Assembly: GCA_021811225.1 (NCBI GenBank)
Contig: JAJZPJ010000042.1
Coordinates: 1-16,201, forward strand
DNA: 16,201 nucleotides
From: Pseudomonadota bacterium
Lineage (GTDB): Bacteria; Pseudomonadota; Gammaproteobacteria; Burkholderiales; Rhodocyclaceae
Direction: 5' to 3'
The notes beneath the pieces were generated by a model. That model was not told the DNA's origin. It made no database searches and saw only the letters and a list, made by a program, of their open reading frames with translations. The position numbers and the translations under genes are program-made. This document shows positions 14,319-16,201 of the stretch, piece after piece; the stretch's first letter is position 1; each line of letters opens with the position of its first letter.

Positions 14319-14975
14319 TTACGGCAGGTGCGAAATCAGCTTGCCGGCCGATTGTTCGACGGCGCTCTTGAAGGTGAGCGCATCCTCGGCCATCGAATCG
14401 TGGGAGAGGGTCATTTCTTCCGAGCCTTCCCAGACCACCGCACCGTCGCGGCTGTCCCAGATCTGCAGGAACAGCCGCATGACGGTGATCTTGGTCTCGA
14501 CGACGCGCAGGCCCAGGATCCCCCACCGGTCCTTGGAATCCTGCTGGAAACCGACCAGCTTGAGTTGCGCCAGATAGCGCATGCCGGTGACGTGGGCCAG
14601 CTTCTGCAGCATGTCGCGGTCGAACAGGCCGGTCAGGCGATAGTCTTCGAACATTCGCCGGTAGTCGTTCGCCAGCCCGGCTTTGTTGACGGCCGAGAGC
14701 GTTTCCGACAGCGGCATGATGCGCAAGCCGGGACGTTCCTTCTCCAGCACCGCGGTGAAAGCCAGCGCCAGGGGCTGCTTGTCTTCCTCCTGGCCCGTGG
14801 CCGAGGAAGGCGTCAGAAAAGCGATGCCGCCCTGCTTGAGATCCCGCGCCGTCAAATGGATTTCCCGCACCTGGGTCGAGGAATAGACCTGGGGGGTGGC
14901 GCAGGCGGACAGCAGCAGGACGGCGAACAGCGCAAGCGTGGGTCCGAGACGAAAAAAAGGCCTGATGACTGACAT
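14319..14975 (-). CDS. Uncharacterised lipoprotein with type II signal peptide
   Basis: A 218-aa exported lipoprotein whose family I do not recognise. The N-terminus has positive residues, a hydrophobic stretch and the lipobox LSAC with lipidated C25; residue 26 is alanine, so outer-membrane sorting is expected. The mature part is mixed alpha/beta. A late segment, IWDSRDGAVVWEGSEE, recalls the C-terminal strands of CsgG- or LpoB-like outer-membrane lipoproteins, but this is only an impression. The frame is open further upstream. I chose ATG 14975 because it gives a clean signal peptide and has an AGGA ribosome site 8 nt away (complement of 14984-14987); an earlier ATG at 15002 has none. It is divergent from relA and upstream of fabI on the same strand, 168 bp away, so the two are probably not cotranscribed. 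Confidence 0.75.
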   Translation of the reverse strand: MSVIRPFFRLGPTLALFAVLLLSACATPQVYSSTQVREIHLTARDLKQGGIAFLTPSSATGQEEDKQPLALAFTAVLEKERPGLRIMPLSETLSAVNKAGLANDYRRMFEDYRLTGLFDRDMLQKLAHVTGMRYLAQLKLVGFQQDSKDRWGILGLRVVETKITVMRLFLQIWDSRDGAVVWEGSEEMTLSHDSMAEDALTFKSAVEQSAGKLISHLP

Positions 14976-15010
14976 CGCTACGATCCTGTCCAGAGTCCGC
15001 ATTGAATTCG

Positions 15011-15038
15011 ATGATACCGCATAGTCCGCTCCGGCCAA
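15011..15038 (-). promoter_or_regulatory. Promoter candidate for the lipoprotein gene
   Basis: On the - strand, TTGGCC (complement of 15033-15038) is followed after 16 bp by TATCAT (complement of 15011-15016). This gives 4/6 and 5/6 matches to the sigma-70 boxes at an acceptable spacing, about 35 bp before the chosen start codon. Confidence 0.5.
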
Positions 15039-15039
15039 A

Positions 15040-15066
15040 TTGACAGCCCGCACGCCGTGGCATAAT
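15040..15066 (+). promoter_or_regulatory. Promoter candidate for relA
   Basis: A perfect TTGACA (15040-15045) is followed by CATAAT (15061-15066, 5/6 match) after a 15-bp spacer, one or two bases shorter than the ideal. It would start a leader of about 55 nt before the relA start. It lies directly next to the - strand promoter of the lipoprotein gene, with the two -35 boxes one base apart. Confidence 0.55.
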
Positions 15067-15126
15067 TGACGGCGAACGCCCCTGGCTTGGCGGCGCATTC
15101 CGGATTCCCAGACGCTCAACTATCCC

Positions 15127-16201
15127 GTGGTCTCCCTCCATCACAGCATCGCCCCCGCCGGCCCCGGAGAGGCGCCGCTCGAACGCCTCGCCGCCGGTTT
15201 GAGCGATGAGGTCAGGGAGCCGCTGGCGCGAGCGCTGGCGCTGGCGGCGACGCTCTATGGCGAGAGCTCTCTGGGCACGGGCGAGGCGACCATGGCGCAC
15301 GCCCTGGGCATGGCCTCGATCGCCGCCGCGCTCAATCTCGATCTGGATACCCGTCTCGCCGCGCTGCTCTTCGCCGCCACCTTGCATCTCGAAGAGGCGG
15401 AGGAGCGCTTGAGCGCCGACTTCGGCGTCGCGGTGGCGCACCTGGTCGGCGGCCTGCGCCGCTTGAACGGCCTGCGGCTGCTGACGCGACAGCGCAGCGG
15501 CGCGGGCGACGAGGTCCAGGCGCAGACCGAGACCTTGCGCAAGATGCTGCTGGCGATGGTCGAGGACGTGCGCGTGGTGCTGTTGCGCCTGGCCAGCCGG
15601 ACGCAGAGCCTGCGCTATTTCACCGACCAGCCGGACCTCGCTGAGCAGCGCCTGGACGTCGCCCGCGAGAGCCTGGAGATCTACGCGCCGCTGGCCAACC
15701 GGCTCGGCGTCTGGCAACTGAAGTGGGAGCTGGAGGATCTGTCCTTCCGCTTCCTGGAGCCGCAGACCTACCAGCGCATCGCCAGGATGCTGGACGAGAA
15801 GCGGATCGAGCGCGAGCGCTTCATCGCTGCCGCGATCGAGCGCCTGAAGATGGCACTCACCGCCGAGAGCATCGCCGCCGAGGTCTATGGCCGCCCCAAG
15901 CACATCTACAGCATCTGGAACAAGATGCGCGGCAAGAACCTCGACTTCACCGAGGTCTATGACGTGCGGGCGCTGCGCGTGCTGGTCGCCGAGGTCAAGG
16001 ATTGCTACACGGCGCTGGGGCTGGTGCATCACCTCTGGCAGCCGATCCACGGCGAGTTCGACGACTACATCTCTCATCCCAAGGGCAACGACTACCGCTC
16101 GCTGCATACCGCGGTGATGATCGAGGACGGCCGCGCGCTGGAGGTGCAGATCCGCACCCACGAGATGCATCGCCACGCCGAGCTGGGGGTGGCCGCGCAC
16201 T
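15127..16201 (+). CDS. relA: GTP pyrophosphokinase RelA, N-terminal part (cut by the window edge)
   Basis: Makes (p)ppGpp from ATP and GTP/GDP on stalled ribosomes during amino-acid starvation. The frame is open from 15127 to the edge (358 codons of an expected 700-750), so the TGS and ACT regions lie outside the window. The hydrolase-like region (about 30-200) lacks the HD pair: SpoT-type LLHD is replaced by LLFAATLH (80-87). The synthetase domain is well conserved: VYGRPKHIYSIW (253-264), D279 in YDVRALRV, the RelA-type EFDDYI (310-315) where bifunctional enzymes have RFKD, and LEVQIRTHEMH with E339. This marks a synthetase-only RelA. GTG 15127 is the only plausible start in the frame after the stop at 15067-15069, and the ribosome site is poor. 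In NDYRSLH (321-327) an aspartate stands where E. coli has the glycine of NGYQS. Confidence 0.93.
   Translation, partial: MVSLHHSIAPAGPGEAPLERLAAGLSDEVREPLARALALAATLYGESSLGTGEATMAHALGMASIAAALNLDLDTRLAALLFAATLHLEEAEERLSADFGVAVAHLVGGLRRLNGLRLLTRQRSGAGDEVQAQTETLRKMLLAMVEDVRVVLLRLASRTQSLRYFTDQPDLAEQRLDVARESLEIYAPLANRLGVWQLKWELEDLSFRFLEPQTYQRIARMLDEKRIERERFIAAAIERLKMALTAESIAAEVYGRPKHIYSIWNKMRGKNLDFTEVYDVRALRVLVAEVKDCYTALGLVHHLWQPIHGEFDDYISHPKGNDYRSLHTAVMIEDGRALEVQIRTHEMHRHAELGVAAH

Noticed and set aside
14299..16200. A 633-codon - strand frame over relA and the lipoprotein gene
   Set aside because: It is antisense to the conserved relA synthetase frame and out of frame with the lipoprotein; composition is typical of a high-GC shadow.

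Overview
The window is a dense, high-GC stretch of chromosomal DNA. Protein similarity points to a betaproteobacterium: PpiD, FabI and a RelA of proteobacterial type, a proteobacterial-type glucokinase, and a DUF3391/HD-GYP protein. A Rhodocyclales/Nitrosomonadales-like host is my guess and is not demonstrated. I see no insertion sequence, phage gene, CRISPR array, tRNA or rRNA. Eleven protein genes are supported. Ten are complete and one (relA) runs off the right edge. No gene-free stretch exceeds 300 bases; the longest is the 259-bp glk/ppiD divergent region.

Layout: a rho-independent terminator of an upstream gene (14-47) is followed by an HD-GYP cyclic-di-GMP phosphodiesterase gene on the + strand (172-1404). 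Facing it on the - strand is a tightly packed seven-gene run, in transcription order glk, glgC, GH57 glycosidase, fbaB, glgP, glgA, bacteriohemerythrin (11173 down to 1430). Gaps are 35, 10, 101, 9, 23 and 29 bp. A 259-bp regulatory region separates glk from the divergent ppiD (11433-13334, +). ppiD meets fabI (13347-14150, -) tail to tail with 12 bp between them. Next come a small outer-membrane-type lipoprotein of unknown function (14319-14975, -) and the divergent 5' part of relA (15127 to the edge, +). The last two share a short region with two nearly back-to-back promoter candidates.

The - strand operon reads as a glycogen cycle. GlgC makes ADP-glucose, GlgA polymerises it, GlgP releases glucose-1-phosphate by phosphorolysis, and the GH57 enzyme cleaves alpha-glucan. 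Glk would re-phosphorylate any free glucose, and class I aldolase FbaB links the hexose pool to triose phosphates (glycolysis/gluconeogenesis). No branching enzyme glgB, debranching enzyme glgX or phosphoglucomutase gene is in the window. The O2/redox-type diiron protein hemerythrin at the end of the operon, and the c-di-GMP hydrolase facing it, suggest but do not prove a link between carbon storage and oxygen or lifestyle signals. The right third is housekeeping: periplasmic folding (PpiD), fatty-acid elongation (FabI) and the stringent response (RelA).

Nothing here is a clearly new system. The most unusual points are the operon composition, the terminal hemerythrin, the GlgC and FabI residues at known regulatory or drug-binding positions, the unknown lipoprotein, and several dyads in intergenic DNA.
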